Shown here: piece by piece, positions 56,352-64,000 of the stretch
Position numbering within the stretch: position 1 is the first letter of the stretch
How the letters are laid out: each line of letters opens with the position of its first letter
Source of the DNA: Amnibacterium sp. CER49
GTDB lineage: Bacteria > Actinomycetota > Actinomycetes > Actinomycetales > Microbacteriaceae
Reading direction: 5' to 3'
Assembly (NCBI RefSeq): GCF_029846255.1
Contig: NZ_JARVWQ010000001.1
Coordinates: forward strand, 806,001-870,000
DNA: 64,000 bases
Made by a program: the position numbers and the translations under genes
Notes under the pieces: generated by a model
Databases searched by the model: none
Told to the model about the DNA's origin: nothing
What the model saw: only the letters and a program-made list of their open reading frames with translations

Positions 56352-57616
56352 TGGCCGATCTGCTGCGGTTCGCGACCGCCGGAAGCGTCGACGACGGCAA
56401 GAGCACGCTCATCGGGCGCCTGCTCTACGACAGCAAGTCGCTGTTCGCCGACCAGCTCGAGAACGTCGAGGAGGTCAGCCGCCAGCGCGGCGACGACTAC
56501 ACCGACCTCGCGCTGCTCACCGACGGCCTCCGTGCCGAGCGGGAGCAGGGCATCACGATCGACGTGGCGTACCGCTACTTCTCGACGCCCCGGCGCAAGT
56601 TCATCGTCGCCGACACCCCGGGCCACGTGCAGTACACGCGGAACATGGTCACCGGCGCCTCGACCGCCGACGTCGCGCTGATCCTCGTCGACGCACGCAA
56701 GGGCGTCTCGGAGCAGAGCCGGCGGCACGCGTTCCTCGCCTCCCTGCTCGGGGTCCGGCACCTCGTGCTGCTCGTGAACAAGATGGACCTCGTCGACTGG
56801 GACCAGGACGTCTTCGAGGCGATCCGCGCCGAGTTCACCGAGTTCGCGAGCCGGCTGCGCGTCACCGACCTCACGTTCATCCCGGTCTCGGCGCTGCTCG
56901 GCGACAACGTCGTCGACCGCAGCGAGCGGATGCCCTGGTACGCCGGGGCGCCGCTGCTGCACCACCTCGAGCAGGTGCACATCGCGAGCGACCGGAACCT
57001 CGTCGACACCCGCTTCCCCGTGCAGTACGTGATCCGGCCGCAGTCGACGACGAACGCCGACTACCGCGGGTACGCGGGCACCGTCGCGAGCGGGGTGCTG
57101 AAGCCGGGCGACCGGGTCACGGTGCTGCCGAGCGGCTTCGAGACGACGATCGCCGCGATCGACGGGCCCGCCGGCCCGCTCGACGAGGCCTATCCGCCGA
57201 TGTCCGTCGTCGTCCGGCTCGCCGACGACATCGACATCAGCCGCGGCGACATGATCTGCCGCCCGCAGAACGCCGCGACGATCACGCAGAACCTCGACGC
57301 GCAGATCTGCTGGATGGACGGCAGCGCGCAGCTCGTACCCGGGCGGGTGTACGCGCTGAAGCACACGACCCGGTGGGCGCGGGCGAAGGTCACCGAGATC
57401 GCGTACCGGATCGACGTGAACACGCTGCACCGCGACCAGGAGGCGACGAGCCTGTCGCTGAACGACATCGGCCGCGTGCGGCTGCGCTCGACGCTGCCGC
57501 TGTTCACCGACCCGTACACCGAGAACCGGGCGACGGGGTCGTTCATCCTCGTCGACGAGGCGACGAACCGCACGGTCGGCGCCGGCATGCTGACGGGCGC
57601 CCGCGGCACGGTCTGA
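56351..57616 (+). CDS. cysN: sulfate adenylyltransferase subunit 1 (GTPase)
   Basis: This 421-residue translational-GTPase-family protein drives APS synthesis by GTP hydrolysis in complex with CysD. Its motifs are AGSVDDGKSTLIGRLLYDSK (P-loop), EREQGITIDVAYRYF, DTPGHVQYTRNM and NKMDLVDW, followed by two beta-barrel domains. It lacks the fused APS kinase seen in CysNC, consistent with a separate cysC. It is the last gene of the cluster and is followed 22 nt later by repeat C. Confidence 0.95.
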   Translation: MADLLRFATAGSVDDGKSTLIGRLLYDSKSLFADQLENVEEVSRQRGDDYTDLALLTDGLRAEREQGITIDVAYRYFSTPRRKFIVADTPGHVQYTRNMVTGASTADVALILVDARKGVSEQSRRHAFLASLLGVRHLVLLVNKMDLVDWDQDVFEAIRAEFTEFASRLRVTDLTFIPVSALLGDNVVDRSERMPWYAGAPLLHHLEQVHIASDRNLVDTRFPVQYVIRPQSTTNADYRGYAGTVASGVLKPGDRVTVLPSGFETTIAAIDGPAGPLDEAYPPMSVVVRLADDIDISRGDMICRPQNAATITQNLDAQICWMDGSAQLVPGRVYALKHTTRWARAKVTEIAYRIDVNTLHRDQEATSLSLNDIGRVRLRSTLPLFTDPYTENRATGSFILVDEATNRTVGAGMLTGARGTV

Positions 57617-57638
57617 CCCCGCCCCTCCCAGACCGAGG

Positions 57639-57720
57639 TACCGCGTGTAGGTACTTCGTCCTCGTGTAGGTGCAGAACCGCGTTTCGCACCTACACGAGG
57701 TCGGATCACCTACACGCGGT
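57639..57720. repeat. cassette-2 upstream nested palindrome (repeat C)
   Basis: In this 82-bp element, outer arms ACCGCGTGTAGGT (57640-57652) and the exact inverse (57708-57720) enclose inner arms CCTCGTGTAGGTGC and its exact inverse. All four arms share GTGTAGGT. By hand count about 70 of 82 positions match repeat D. It sits between cysN and the second DUF559 gene and could also end the cysN transcript. Confidence 0.85.
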
Positions 57721-57821
57721 GCTGCGAGGGGCTCCTCCCCAGGGCAGGGATCCGGGCGGCACCATCCACAGGATCGCCCGCCACCACGTGCTCGCACGGC
57801 GCATGCTCCAGCGTTCTCGCC

Positions 57822-58640
57822 GTGCGACACCGGTTCTGGACGACGAAGCAGCTGCGCGACGCGGGCTACTCGAGGGCGCGCATCCGGTCCGCTCTCACGT
57901 CGCGGGCGCTCGTGTTCGTGCGCAAAGGCCACTACGCGGAATCGGGGACGCCAGCACCGCTGGTCCGCGCGGTACGGGTAGGCGGCCTCGCGACGGCCAC
58001 CTCGGCCGGCGAGGCGCGCGGGCTGTGGGTCCCGCCCTCCGCGCCGCTGCACGTGGCGGTGGCGATCAACACGCCCCGCCTGCGCGATCCGGATGACCCG
58101 GACCTGCCCTACGTCGAGCGGCCCGACGTGCGTCTGCACTGGACCTCGCGGATCGAGACGGTCGAGGCGGTGTCCGGCATGGTGCCGATGGAGCTGATGG
58201 TGCTGCAGCTGCTCGAGGCGCTGCCGCCGGAGCACGCCGTCGCTGTGCTCGACTCCGCGCTGCATCAGCGGGTCATCCGCGCTGCAGAGCTCGACCTGCT
58301 CGCCCCGCGGCTTCCGGACGACCTCGCGCGTCTCCTGGGTTCACTCGATGGGCGCGCCGAGTCGGGCATCGAATCCGTCGGGCGCTACCTGCTGCAGCGA
58401 CTCGGCCTGCGCGTCGAGGTGCAGGTGCACATCGACGGCGTCGGGCGAGTCGACCTGCTCGTCGAGGGACGCCTGATCGTCGAGATCGACGGCCGCGAGA
58501 ACCACGGCGACTTCGAGCGGGACCGGTACCGGGACGGCATGGCCGCGATGCGTGGCTACCGCACCCTCCGCTTCACGTGGACGAAGGTGCTGTTCGAGTG
58601 GCCGTGGGTGCAGTCCGTGATCCTGGCCGCCCTCGCGTGA
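57822..58640 (+). CDS. DUF559/Vsr-like endonuclease-domain protein, cassette 2
   Basis: This 272-residue paralogue of the protein at 22887-23720 has a putative winged-helix N-terminus (WTTKQLRDAGYSRARIRSALTSRALVFVRKGHYA). The middle, AVAVLDSALHQR, is also shared. The C-terminal DUF559 domain has candidate active-site Glu184 (SGIES), Asp211 (GRVDLLV) and Glu221/Asp223 (VEIDG); the gaps of 27, 10 and 2 are identical to the paralogue. Repeats C and D flank the gene. GTG at 57822 is the first start that keeps the N-terminal motif; no clear Shine-Dalgarno site is seen. The function is unknown. Confidence 0.75.
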   Translation: MRHRFWTTKQLRDAGYSRARIRSALTSRALVFVRKGHYAESGTPAPLVRAVRVGGLATATSAGEARGLWVPPSAPLHVAVAINTPRLRDPDDPDLPYVERPDVRLHWTSRIETVEAVSGMVPMELMVLQLLEALPPEHAVAVLDSALHQRVIRAAELDLLAPRLPDDLARLLGSLDGRAESGIESVGRYLLQRLGLRVEVQVHIDGVGRVDLLVEGRLIVEIDGRENHGDFERDRYRDGMAAMRGYRTLRFTWTKVLFEWPWVQSVILAALA

Positions 58641-58650
58641 CCGCCGCCGA

Positions 58651-58733
58651 TACCGCGTGTAGGTGATGCGTCCGCGTGTAGGTGCAGAACCGCGTTCTGC
58701 ACCTACACGCGGACGAAGTACCTACACCCGGTA
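58651..58733. repeat. cassette-2 downstream nested palindrome (repeat D)
   Basis: In this 83-bp element, inner arms at 58671-58690 and 58694-58713 are a perfect 20-bp inverted pair around CGC. Outer arms at 58651-58664 and 58720-58733 have one mismatch. It starts 10 nt past the DUF559 stop and ends at the base before the ptsI stop codon, so it may also terminate both genes. Confidence 0.87.
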
Positions 58734-60377
58734 TCAGGCGGAGGCGGCGGCCGCTCGCGCGTCGGCCGCGCTGCCCGCGGCGAGCGCCGCCGCGGCGCGC
58801 GCCTTCGCCTGCTCGAGCGTGACGGTGAGCAGCTCGGCGCGCACGTCGGCGAGCGCCGCCGGCGTCATCGACAGGCTCGTCGCGCCGAGCCCGACGAGCA
58901 CCACCGCGAGCGCCGGGTCGGCCGCGGCCTCGCCGCAGATGCCGACGCTCTTGCCCACGGCGGCACCCGCGCGGCCAACCTCGGCGACGAGCCGGAGCAC
59001 GGCCGGGTGCCACGGGTCCTGGAAGTGCGCGACCGTGCCGAGCAGCCGGTCGGCGGCGAGCGTGTACTGCGTCAGGTCGTTCGTGCCGATCGAGACGAAG
59101 TCGGCCGACTCGAGGATGTGCGCGGCGAGCAGCGCGGACGACGGCACCTCGACCATCACGCCGGCGGTCCTGATGCCGAGCTCCTTCGCGAGCGCGGTGA
59201 AGTACGCGCTCTCCTCCGGCTCGGACACCATGGGCGCCATCACCCAGAGCTCGGCCTCCGTCTCGGCGCCGGCCTCGGCGAGCGCGGTGAGCTGCTCGCG
59301 GAGGATGTCCTCGCGCTCACGGAGCACCCGCAGGCCGCGCAGGCCGAGCGCCGGGTTCTCCTCCTCGCTGTCGTTCAGGAACGCGAGCGGCTTGTCGGCG
59401 CCGGCGTCGAGCGCGCGCACGACGACCTTCTTACCCGGGAACGCCTTCAGCAGCGCGACGTACTGCGCCTTCTGCTCCCCCACCGTCGGCGCCGACTTCG
59501 CGTCGAGGAAGAGGAACTCGGTGCGGAACAGGCCGACGCCCTCGGCGCCGAGGTCGACCGCGCCCTGCGCGTCCTTCGCGTTGCCGAGGTTCGCGAGCAG
59601 CTGGATCCTCGTGCCGTCCCCGAGCACGCCCGGCGTGATCGGCCCCGACGACGCGGCGCGGCGCTCCTCGATGCGACGGTGGGCCTCGTCGACCGACGCC
59701 TGGTCGGGATCGACGTCGAGCGTGCCGGCGCCGGCATCGACGAGCAGCAGCTGCCCGTCGCGAAGGTCGTCGGCCTCGCGCACCCCGACGACCGCGGGGA
59801 TGGAGCGCGCCCGGGCGAGGATCGCGGTGTGCGAGGTGGGGCCGCCGTCGCGGGTCACGAGGGCGAGCACCTTCGTGAGGTCGAGGAGCGCGGTGTCGGC
59901 GGGCGCGAGGTCGCGGGCGACGAGCACGAACGGGGTGTCCGACTCGGGCACGCCTGGGGCCGGCACCCCGGTGAGGCGCGCGATGACGCGCTGCGCGACG
60001 TCGCCCAGGTCGGCGGCCCGCTCCGCCATGTAGCCGCCGAGGCCGACGAGCATCACCTGGAACTCGAGGAACGCCTCGAAGACCGCCCGCTCGCCGGTGC
60101 GGCCGCCCGTGATGCGCGTGACGACGTCGTCGAGCAGCGTCGGGTCCTCGGCCATGAGGGCCTGCGCCTCGAGCACGTTGCGCGCGTCACCGCCGGCGCG
60201 CGCGCCGCGCTGGAGCAGCTCGGCGGACACCTGCTGCAGCGCCGTGCGGGTGCGGGCGATCTCGGCCTCGGGATCGGCGACGGTGGCGCCCTCGGGCGGC
60301 TCCGGCAGCGGGTCCGGCATCCGCCGGACCGGTCCCACCGCGAGTGCCCGTCCCACACCGATCCCGGTCAGTCGCAT
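58734..60377 (-). CDS. ptsI: PTS enzyme I (phosphoenolpyruvate-protein phosphotransferase)
   Basis: This 547-residue enzyme takes phosphate from PEP and passes it to HPr. It has an N-terminal HPr-binding helical region, the phosphohistidine motif DGGPTSHTAILAR with His183, EGVGLFRTEFLFLD, a PEP-binding barrel with GTNDLTQYTLAADR, and ICGEAAADP. The length is slightly below the usual 570. GAGG precedes the ATG, and a TACGCT box lies about 40 nt upstream. No HPr or EII genes are adjacent; the only other PTS gene here is the EIIB at 38564. Confidence 0.93.
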   Translation of the reverse strand: MRLTGIGVGRALAVGPVRRMPDPLPEPPEGATVADPEAEIARTRTALQQVSAELLQRGARAGGDARNVLEAQALMAEDPTLLDDVVTRITGGRTGERAVFEAFLEFQVMLVGLGGYMAERAADLGDVAQRVIARLTGVPAPGVPESDTPFVLVARDLAPADTALLDLTKVLALVTRDGGPTSHTAILARARSIPAVVGVREADDLRDGQLLLVDAGAGTLDVDPDQASVDEAHRRIEERRAASSGPITPGVLGDGTRIQLLANLGNAKDAQGAVDLGAEGVGLFRTEFLFLDAKSAPTVGEQKAQYVALLKAFPGKKVVVRALDAGADKPLAFLNDSEEENPALGLRGLRVLREREDILREQLTALAEAGAETEAELWVMAPMVSEPEESAYFTALAKELGIRTAGVMVEVPSSALLAAHILESADFVSIGTNDLTQYTLAADRLLGTVAHFQDPWHPAVLRLVAEVGRAGAAVGKSVGICGEAAADPALAVVLVGLGATSLSMTPAALADVRAELLTVTLEQAKARAAAALAAGSAADARAAAASA

Positions 60378-60471
60378 CGGAAGCCGCCTCCTCGCTCGCC
60401 TGCTGCCGAGCGTAGCGGCGCGCCCCGCCGAAGCACATGGACGGTCCAGGCGATCGCGCGGGCACGGGAAG

Positions 60472-60477
60472 TACGGT
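60472..60477 (+). promoter_or_regulatory. leaderless -10 box (TACGGT) of the YihY gene
   Basis: TACGGT ends 6 nt before the ATG at 60484. Confidence 0.5.
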
Positions 60478-60483
60478 GCGCCC

Positions 60484-61749
60484 ATGAGCGTCGAGGGCAA
60501 GCAGGGCGTCCGCGACGCCGAGCTCGCCGAGGAGGCGTCGGGCGCGAAGCCGGACCCGCAGCCGACCCGAGGCATCGCGGGCCTCATCACGCGGGTCTTC
60601 GCATGGCGCCCGCTGCGCGTGTGGTTCCACTACCTCGAGGACAACGGCCCGCTGCTCGCGAGCGGCCTCACGTACCAGGCGATCTTCGCGCTGTTCGCCT
60701 CGCTGTGGCTCGGTTTCTCCGTGGCGGGGTTCGTGGTGAAGGGCAGTCCCCACCTGCAGGACCTCGTGTTCGGGTCGCTCAACCGCTTCATCCCGGGCCT
60801 CATCGCCTACGCGGGCGACGGGGACCAGGGCCTCGTCTCCGCGAAGGTCCTCACCGAGACGACCGCGCTCAGCTGGAGCGCCGCGCTCTCGCTGATCGGC
60901 GTGCTCCTCACGGCGATCGGCTTCGTCGGCTCGCTGCGCACGGCGATCCGGATCATGTTCCGCCTGGGACCACCGACGACGATCCCGGTGCTGCTGATCC
61001 TCATCAACGCGGGCTACACGGTCGCCTTCGGCGTCGTGGTGCTGCTCACCGCCGTGATCAGCCTGCTCGCGAACACGGCGCTGTCGTTCGTGCTCGGCCT
61101 GTTCGGCCTCGGCAAGGCGACCGCCGCCGAGCAGATCGGCGCGACCGCGGTGAGCGTGCTCGTGCTGCTGCTCATCGACACCGGGCTCGTCGCGGCCGCG
61201 TTCCGCGCGCTCTCCGGCATCCGGATCCCCCGCCGTCGGCTGATCGTCGGTGCGCTCATCGGCGGCGTCGGGCTCGCCGTGCTGCAGACCGTCGGCACGA
61301 GCCTGCTCGGCGGCGCGACGACCAACCCGCTGCTCAAGGCCTTCGCGACCCTCATCGGGATCTTCCTGTACTTCAACTTCAGCTGCCAGATCCTGCTCGT
61401 CGCCGCGTCGTGGATCGCGGTGGGCATGGAGGAGGCGCGCCTCGATCCCCGGTCGCTGTCGGCGCAGCAGCGCGAGATCGACGACGCGGAGGCGCTGGAG
61501 CAGGCGCGGCGGCTCGTCGCGGACCGCAACCGGGAGGCGCTCGAGCAGCGGGTGCGCGCCGCGCGCGGGGCACGGCGCGAGCGGCTCGAGCGCGAGCTGG
61601 AGCGGGAGGTGCGGGCGGAGGAGGCCCGTCGCGCGGCCGTGCCGACGCGGAGCGAGTTCGAGCGCGCGCAGCACGAGACCGGCGACCCGGATCCCGACGC
61701 CGAGCAGGTGCGGGAGGCGGCGGCCCGGTCGTCCGGAGCGGCTCGGTAG
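60484..61749 (+). CDS. YihY/BrkB-family inner membrane protein
   Basis: This 421-residue protein has about six helices in residues 55-320 and the YihY/virulence factor BrkB segments DNGPLLASGLTYQAIFALFASLWLGFSV and NPLLKAFATLIGIFLYFNFSCQILLVAASWIAV. A charged, coiled-coil-like C-terminal tail of about 95 residues (rich in Arg, Glu and Ala) follows. The molecular function of the family is not established. The stop codon TAG forms the start of the next gene's -10 box. Confidence 0.87.
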   Translation: MSVEGKQGVRDAELAEEASGAKPDPQPTRGIAGLITRVFAWRPLRVWFHYLEDNGPLLASGLTYQAIFALFASLWLGFSVAGFVVKGSPHLQDLVFGSLNRFIPGLIAYAGDGDQGLVSAKVLTETTALSWSAALSLIGVLLTAIGFVGSLRTAIRIMFRLGPPTTIPVLLILINAGYTVAFGVVVLLTAVISLLANTALSFVLGLFGLGKATAAEQIGATAVSVLVLLLIDTGLVAAAFRALSGIRIPRRRLIVGALIGGVGLAVLQTVGTSLLGGATTNPLLKAFATLIGIFLYFNFSCQILLVAASWIAVGMEEARLDPRSLSAQQREIDDAEALEQARRLVADRNREALEQRVRAARGARRERLERELEREVRAEEARRAAVPTRSEFERAQHETGDPDPDAEQVREAAARSSGAAR

Positions 61750-61752
61750 GCT
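61747..61752 (+). promoter_or_regulatory. leaderless -10 box (TAGGCT) of xthA, built on the preceding stop codon
   Basis: The TAG stop of the YihY gene is the first half of TAGGCT, which ends 6 nt before the ATG at 61759. Confidence 0.55.
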
Positions 61753-61758
61753 CGGGGC

Positions 61759-62595
61759 ATGCCCGGCACGACTCTCCGCGTCGCGACCGTCAATGTGAAC
61801 GGCGTGCGCGCGGCGTTCCGCAAAGGCATGGGCGACTGGCTCGACGGCCGCGGGGTCGACGTGCTCGCCCTCCAGGAGGTGCGCGCCAGCACGGAGGACC
61901 TCGAGGGCCTGCTCGGCCCGGAGTGGAACGTGCTCCACGACGCCGCGACGGCGAAGGGCCGCGCCGGGGTGGCGATCGCGTCCCGCGGGAAGGCGACCAT
62001 CCACCGCGTCGCGATCGGCGAGGAGGACTTCGACACCGCCGGCCGCTGGCTCGAGGCCGACTACTCGGTCGGCGACGAGGTCCTCACCGTCGTCTCCGCC
62101 TACGTGCACTCCGGCGAGGCGGGCACCCCGAAGCAGGACGAGAAGGTGAAGTTCCTCGACGCGATGGAGGCCCGGCTGCCCGAGCTCGTCGCGCACAACC
62201 CGCTCGCGGTGGTGGTCGGCGACCTGAACGTCGCGCACCGCCGCATCGACCTGCGCAACTGGCGCGGCAACCAGAAGGCGAGCGGGTTCCTGCCCGAGGA
62301 GCGCGCGTACTGGGACCGCTGGGTCGGCGCGGAGGGCGTGGACGGCTACAACGCGGGCGCAGGTCTCGGCTGGGTCGACGTCGGGCGCCGCGCGGCGGGC
62401 GAGGTCGACGGGCCGTACACCTGGTGGTCGGTCCGCGGCCGGGCGTTCGACAACGACACGGGCTGGCGCATCGACTACCACCTCGCCTCCCCCGGGCTCG
62501 GCGAGCGCGTCGCCGACTACCGGGTCGATCGCGCGGCGTCGCACGCCGAGCGATGGTCCGACCACGCCCCCGTGGTCGTCGACTACCGCTTCTGA
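61759..62595 (+). CDS. xthA: exodeoxyribonuclease III
   Basis: This 278-residue EEP-superfamily nuclease repairs abasic sites and removes blocked 3' ends. It has VATVNVNGVRAAF, ALQEVRAS (metal Glu), GVAIASRG, VVGDLNVAHRRIDLRN (catalytic Asp/Asn), RIDYHLASPGL and SDHAPVVVDY (catalytic His). The length is typical. A 69-nt gap separates it from trpS on the same strand. Confidence 0.92.
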   Translation: MPGTTLRVATVNVNGVRAAFRKGMGDWLDGRGVDVLALQEVRASTEDLEGLLGPEWNVLHDAATAKGRAGVAIASRGKATIHRVAIGEEDFDTAGRWLEADYSVGDEVLTVVSAYVHSGEAGTPKQDEKVKFLDAMEARLPELVAHNPLAVVVGDLNVAHRRIDLRNWRGNQKASGFLPEERAYWDRWVGAEGVDGYNAGAGLGWVDVGRRAAGEVDGPYTWWSVRGRAFDNDTGWRIDYHLASPGLGERVADYRVDRAASHAERWSDHAPVVVDYRF

Positions 62596-63671
<1,076 letters not shown>

Positions 63672-63672
<1 letters not shown>

Positions 63673-64000
63673 TGATCACCCTCCGCACGTCCCGGCTCGT
63701 CCTCGAGCCGCCGACGGTGGACGACGTCGACGCGATCGCGGCGTACTGCGCCGATCCCGAGGTGCAGCGCTGGACGACCGTCCCGTCGCCGTACACGCGG
63801 GAGGACGCGGTCGCGTTCCTCGAGCACGTCGTGGCGCCGGGGTGGCGGGACGGCAGCGAGGAGTCGTGGGGCATCAGGCTGGCCGCGACGAACGAGCTGC
63901 TCGGCATGATCAGCGCCCGCCGCGCGCTCGAGGACGTCGGCTACTGGATGGGCGCCCCGTACCGCGGGCAGGGCTACCTCGTCGAGGCGCTCACCGCGGT
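63672..64000 (+). CDS. GNAT-family N-acetyltransferase, 5' part
   Basis: The first 109 codons of a gene that runs off the right edge. It starts MITLRTSRLVLEPPTVDDVDAIAAYCADPEVQRW, and later GYWMGAPYRGQGYLVEAL carries the acetyl-CoA-binding Q/RxxGxG/A-like motif (RGQGY). This is the RimJ/RimL-type GNAT layout for acetylating a protein N-terminus or small molecule. The substrate is unknown. A TGATG junction with trpS suggests co-translation. Confidence 0.85.

Noticed and set aside
57639-57720. CRISPR-like short repeats (GTGTAGGT units)
   Set aside because: The units alternate orientation to form one nested palindrome and occur only four times per element. There are no regular spacers and no cas genes.

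Overview
The window is one contiguous piece of a high-GC actinobacterial chromosome. Gene content and style point to the family Microbacteriaceae: pervasive C/G third positions, GTG starts, 4-nt ATGA/GTGA overlaps, many leaderless TANNNT promoters, LGFP and LCP cell-wall proteins, accD/birA/purK/purE linkage, and manC next to sdhCDAB. The genus cannot be told from sequence alone. I see no rRNA, tRNA, transposase, prophage or CRISPR array.

Layout. (1) 1-20.5 kb is a cell-envelope glycopolymer locus. It holds the end of a dTDP-rhamnose reductase, a DJ-1/PfpI protein, a small antitoxin/Doc pair, a GT2 glycosyltransferase, and a CDP-ribitol synthase made of an IspD-like domain fused to an SDR reductase. 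Two membrane-anchored glycerophosphotransferase-like proteins follow, one with degenerate motifs. Then come UDP-galactopyranose mutase with two GT2 enzymes, a secreted LGFP-repeat protein coupled to a lipoprotein, two polytopic membrane proteins and an LCP ligase. Together these suggest a wall polymer containing polyol-phosphate, galactofuranose and rhamnose. (2) 20.5-38.5 kb is housekeeping: purE/purK, GtrA, a PH-domain protein, birA divergent from the acyl-CoA carboxylase beta/epsilon genes, a response regulator with two sensor-like membrane proteins, an RNA methyltransferase, Maf, the biotinylated carboxylase alpha subunit and an LpdA-type flavoprotein. (3) 36-47 kb is a nucleoside uptake and salvage block: a BMP lipoprotein with its ABC transporter, cdd, deoA, add and an orphan PTS EIIB, convergent with a purine nucleoside phosphorylase and a PGM2-type mutase. 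(4) 47-57.6 kb holds manC, sdhCDAB, a TauE/SafE permease and cysC-cysQ-cysD-cysN (sulfate activation without a reductase). (5) 58.7-64 kb holds ptsI, YihY/BrkB, exonuclease III, trpS and the start of a GNAT gene.

The most unusual signal is a pair of small cassettes at 22.8-23.9 kb and 57.6-58.7 kb. Each carries one gene for a protein with a putative wHTH-like N-terminus and a DUF559/Vsr-like nuclease C-terminus. Each gene is bracketed on both sides by about 81-83 bp nested palindromes whose sequence is specific to that cassette. The geometry is the same in both: the upstream repeat lies about 100-112 nt before the start, and the downstream repeat 10-16 nt after the stop. A gene-less element of the same nested design sits at 34421-34540. 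This looks like a mobile or self-maintaining endonuclease/repeat system.

Other points of interest are a Doc-like protein with Asn in place of the catalytic His, five consecutive hairpins between manC and sdhC, a CysC with a vestigial-looking N-terminal domain, and promoters built on or next to the stop codon of the preceding gene.
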